Positions 61,769-64,000 of a DNA stretch of 64,000 nucleotides are shown piece after piece. Origin of the DNA: Pseudomonadota bacterium. GTDB taxonomy: Bacteria; Pseudomonadota; Gammaproteobacteria; Xanthomonadales; SZUA-38. Numbering within the stretch: the stretch's first letter is position 1; each line of letters opens with the position of its first letter. Location: contig JBCCCR010000025.1 in NCBI GenBank assembly GCA_039033415.1, positions 1 through 64,000 on the forward strand. The letters are read 5' to 3'. The position numbers and the translations under genes are program-made. Below the pieces are notes generated by a model that had not been told where the DNA came from, did no database searches, and worked only from the letters and a program-made list of their open reading frames with translations.

Positions 61769-62767
61769 CTAGCCAGCCAGCTTACGCTGCTCCGCCAGCT
61801 TCTGCTCCCAGGCCAAAGCCGATTCAACGATCGTGGACAGGTTGTCGAACTGCGGCTCCCAGCCGAGCAATTCGCGCACCCGGTCAGCCTTTGCAATCAG
61901 CTCAGGCGGATCACCGGGCCGACGATCAACCTCGGTGATTTTGAGTCGTTTACCCAAGCTCTGCTCAACCGCCGCGATCACCTCGCGAACGGTAAAGCCG
62001 CGTCCGTAGCCGCAGTTCATCGTCTCGCTTTGGCCGCCCCGGCGCAGGTAGTCCAGCGCTCGCAGGTGGGCGTCCGCCAGGTCCTCGACGTGAATGTAGT
62101 CGCGGATGCAGGTGCCATCGCGGGTCTCGTAATCGGTGCCGAACAGCTTTACTTCCTGACGAATGCCCATGGCTAGCTCCGACAGCACCTTGATCAGCAA
62201 AGTGGCTTTGGGCGTGTTTTGGCCAATCCGGCCGTGAGGATCGCAGCCCGCGACGTTGAAGTAGCGCAGCACCACCGATCGCAGCTTGCCGGTTGCGCCC
62301 ACATCTCGGAGCATCCATTCCGACATCAGCTTTGAGGTCCCGTAGGGGTTGATCGGAATCGTCGGCGTGTTCTCTGAGGCAATTCCGTCTGGCGGCATCC
62401 CATAAACCGCCGCCGTTGAGGAAAACACGAGCTGATCCACACCATGATCCACACAGCTTTGGATCAGATTGCGGGTCTGCATGGTGTTGTTTTCGTAATA
62501 GCGCAGCGGGTCTTCGACTGATTCCGGCACAATCGTGCGAGCAGCGAAGTGCATGACCGTATCAATGTCGTGCTCGCTGAAGATCCGGTCGAGCAGGGCC
62601 CGGTCGCCAACGTCTCCCTGAACCAGCTCGCCGTAGAGGACGGCGTGGTCGAATCCCGTCGACAGGTTGTCGAGCACCACCAGCTCCTGCCCGCGCTCGC
62701 CCAGCTGGCGCGCCACGTGGCTGCCGATATAGCCGGCGCCACCGGTGACGAGTACCTTTTTGGCCAT
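61769..62767 (-). CDS. galE: UDP-glucose 4-epimerase
   Basis: 332 residues from the ATG at 62767 with GGGGGA 9-10 nt upstream (a GTG one codon earlier is not needed). VLVTGGAGYIGSHVARQL, LDNLSTGFDHAV, MHFAARTIVPESVEDPLRYYENN, SSTAAVYG, NPYGTSKLMSEW (Tyr-x-x-x-Lys), RYFNVAGCDPHGRIGQ, GTDYETRDGTCIRDYIHVEDLADAH and MNCGYGRGFTVREVI are textbook GalE blocks. It supplies UDP-galactose (or GalNAc) for the EPS. Transcribed away from the TPR protein at 62939; the 171-bp divergent region holds no promoter I can defend. Confidence 0.95.
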   Translation of the reverse strand: MAKKVLVTGGAGYIGSHVARQLGERGQELVVLDNLSTGFDHAVLYGELVQGDVGDRALLDRIFSEHDIDTVMHFAARTIVPESVEDPLRYYENNTMQTRNLIQSCVDHGVDQLVFSSTAAVYGMPPDGIASENTPTIPINPYGTSKLMSEWMLRDVGATGKLRSVVLRYFNVAGCDPHGRIGQNTPKATLLIKVLSELAMGIRQEVKLFGTDYETRDGTCIRDYIHVEDLADAHLRALDYLRRGGQSETMNCGYGRGFTVREVIAAVEQSLGKRLKITEVDRRPGDPPELIAKADRVRELLGWEPQFDNLSTIVESALAWEQKLAEQRKLAG

Positions 62768-62938
62768 CACAAAATCCCCCGTAAAGTCCGTTTACCCTAA
62801 TAGTGTAGCTGTAGGAAAACGTTGCATGGCGTTCAGACTGTCAAAATTTCTTACGGGAGCAATTTGCCCCTCGCGCGCGGCTGGAACCGCCAACTACCGG
62901 CAGTGTCGTAACTGACTGTTACAGGATAAAATTAGCTC

Positions 62939-64000
62939 ATGAGTTTTTTCCAGGAACTGCTGAAACGACGGGTGCCTCAGATCTGCGGCATCTACCTGGG
63001 CGCAATCTTCGCGGGCGTGGAGTTCACCGACATTATCGTCGAGCGCTACGGCCTGTCCGATCTGTGGGTCGACGGCGTGTTGATCAGCATGCTGACCCTG
63101 CTCCCGACCGTCATCATGGTGGCCTGGTTTCACGGGGCGCCGGGGCGAGACCGATGGCGGAAGCGCGAGCTGGTCGGCATCCCGCTCAATGTGATCATTG
63201 CTGGGGCCCTCGTGATGCTCCTGGCGCCCAAGCAACCGGTTGAAGCGGCCTCCCAGATCCGCACTGCCACCGACGAAAACGGTCAGACAGTGACGATGGA
63301 GGTAGCGCGCGCTGATCTGGTACGGCGAGTGGCAGTCTTTTTTCTCGATCCCGAGGGCTTCGACAGCGAGCAGCCCTGGGAATCCTACGCCGCGAGTATG
63401 CTGATTAAGGCTGGCCTGCGTGCAGACCCGTTTGTCGAGCCGTACTCTCTCTATAACCAGTACAGCAACGGCCTGATCTGGCGGCTGAAGCGCGCTGGCC
63501 ATGTCAAGGGCCTCAACGCGCCCCTATCGCTGCTCAATGAAGTCGCGCAGAGCTACCACCAGGAGTATTTTGTCGCTGGCAGTCTTACCCCTCTGCCTGA
63601 CGAGCGGTGGCGCGCCGACATCTCACTTTACCGCACAGAGACGTTGGAGCGGCTCACGCAGCTCACGCTGGAAGGTGACTCGCTGTTTTCAATCAGCGAC
63701 AGCGCGATCGATGGAATCATCAGCAAGCTCGATCGTCCGAAGGACACCAACATGGTGGTGTCGCGGCTTCCGGCGAGCGAGCTTCTCACCAGCAATACCG
63801 AGGCGCTGCGGCTTTATGTTGAAGGCAGCAATGCGCTCCTGCTGAACAACGACTACGAAACGGCCCAGGCGAAGTGGAAGCAAGCGATCGAGCTCGACAA
63901 CGGCTTCGCCGAGGCCTATGCGGATCTGGCGGACGCCCAGGGCAGCCAGGGCGATTATCGGTCGGCGCTGGCCAATCTGAAAGAACTCAATCGGCTGAGC
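62939..64000 (+). CDS. Membrane TPR protein (3' end beyond window)
   Basis: 354 codons, open to the right edge. The N-terminus MSFFQELLKRRVPQ is the signature of a gammaproteobacterial family with a short basic cytosolic start followed by hydrophobic helices (here at ~15-35, 45-62 and 80-95) and a periplasmic adenylate-cyclase- or tetratricopeptide-like domain. Residues ~115-260 form an alpha/beta region (RRVAVFFLDPEGFDSEQPWESYAASMLIKAGL) resembling the TolB-like/FlgO-like part of such proteins. From ~290 there are TPR helices (NALLLNNDYETAQAKWKQAIELDNGFAEAYADLADAQGS). AGGA lies 16 nt before the ATG. Probably not part of the EPS system. Confidence 0.82.
   Translation, partial: MSFFQELLKRRVPQICGIYLGAIFAGVEFTDIIVERYGLSDLWVDGVLISMLTLLPTVIMVAWFHGAPGRDRWRKRELVGIPLNVIIAGALVMLLAPKQPVEAASQIRTATDENGQTVTMEVARADLVRRVAVFFLDPEGFDSEQPWESYAASMLIKAGLRADPFVEPYSLYNQYSNGLIWRLKRAGHVKGLNAPLSLLNEVAQSYHQEYFVAGSLTPLPDERWRADISLYRTETLERLTQLTLEGDSLFSISDSAIDGIISKLDRPKDTNMVVSRLPASELLTSNTEALRLYVEGSNALLLNNDYETAQAKWKQAIELDNGFAEAYADLADAQGSQGDYRSALANLKELNRLS

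Overview
The window is a polysaccharide and secondary-metabolite region of a Gram-negative bacterium, most likely a gammaproteobacterium near the Lysobacterales/Wenzhouxiangella-type lineages. This rests on three things. There is an exosortase-A (XrtA)-type exopolysaccharide (EPS) gene set. The protein cut by the right edge starts with the membrane TPR signature (FFQELLKRR) common in gammaproteobacteria. The secreted proteins carry lineage-typical C-terminal modules. I see no rRNA, tRNA, CRISPR array, transposase or integrase.

Layout. (1) 1-8115, minus strand: a non-ribosomal peptide/polyketide line read A-T, then KS-AT-ACP-aminotransferase, then C-A (cut by the left edge). Its genes overlap by 4 nt. 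(2) 8393-9867, plus strand: two alpha/beta-hydrolases like those accompanying exosortase A. (3) 17102-9915, minus strand: a tight seven-gene operon of glutamine amidotransferase (asparagine-synthase type), acyl carrier protein, AMP-forming acyl ligase, NAD-synthase-like ATP pyrophosphatase, ketoacyl synthase III, second carrier protein and GNAT acyltransferase. It looks like a dedicated acyl or amide building-block line. (4) 17553-49711: a mosaic of glycosyltransferases, polysaccharide deacetylases, acetyl- and pyruvyl-transferases, a Wzx flippase, a GtrA/GtrB/GT-C side-chain module, and secreted proteins of unknown role. The secreted proteins include two pairs of paralogues. (5) 49827-58426: the EPS assembly core, with Wzy-like polymerase/ligase, FemAB-like protein, outer-membrane barrel, a degenerate tyrosine-kinase-like ATPase, Wzc-type chain-length protein, Wza-type lipoprotein, a membrane J-domain protein and the initiating phosphosugar transferase. 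(6) 58703-62767: nucleotide-sugar enzymes (UDP-HexNAc 6-dehydrogenase, UDP-glucuronate 4-epimerase, GalE) and a YdcF/SanA protein. (7) 62939-64000: start of a membrane TPR protein.

How it fits together (inference). The phosphosugar transferase at 57026 starts a lipid-linked repeat unit. The cytosolic glycosyltransferases extend it with sugars made at 58703-62767. Wzx flips it, the Wzy-like protein polymerises it, and Wzc/Wza/barrel proteins control length and export. Deacetylases, pyruvyl-, acetyl- and GNAT/FemAB-type enzymes decorate it. The secreted proteins may trim, bind or organise the polymer outside the cell. No exosortase and no PEP-CTERM substrate is visible, so either they lie elsewhere or the system works without them.

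The most unusual elements are: the beta-aminating NRPS/PKS that should make a beta,gamma-diamino unit; the seven-gene amidotransferase/carrier operon with four consecutive TTG starts; the BY-kinase-like protein lacking its P-loop lysine; the J-domain protein inside the export operon region; and the two pairs of secreted paralogues.
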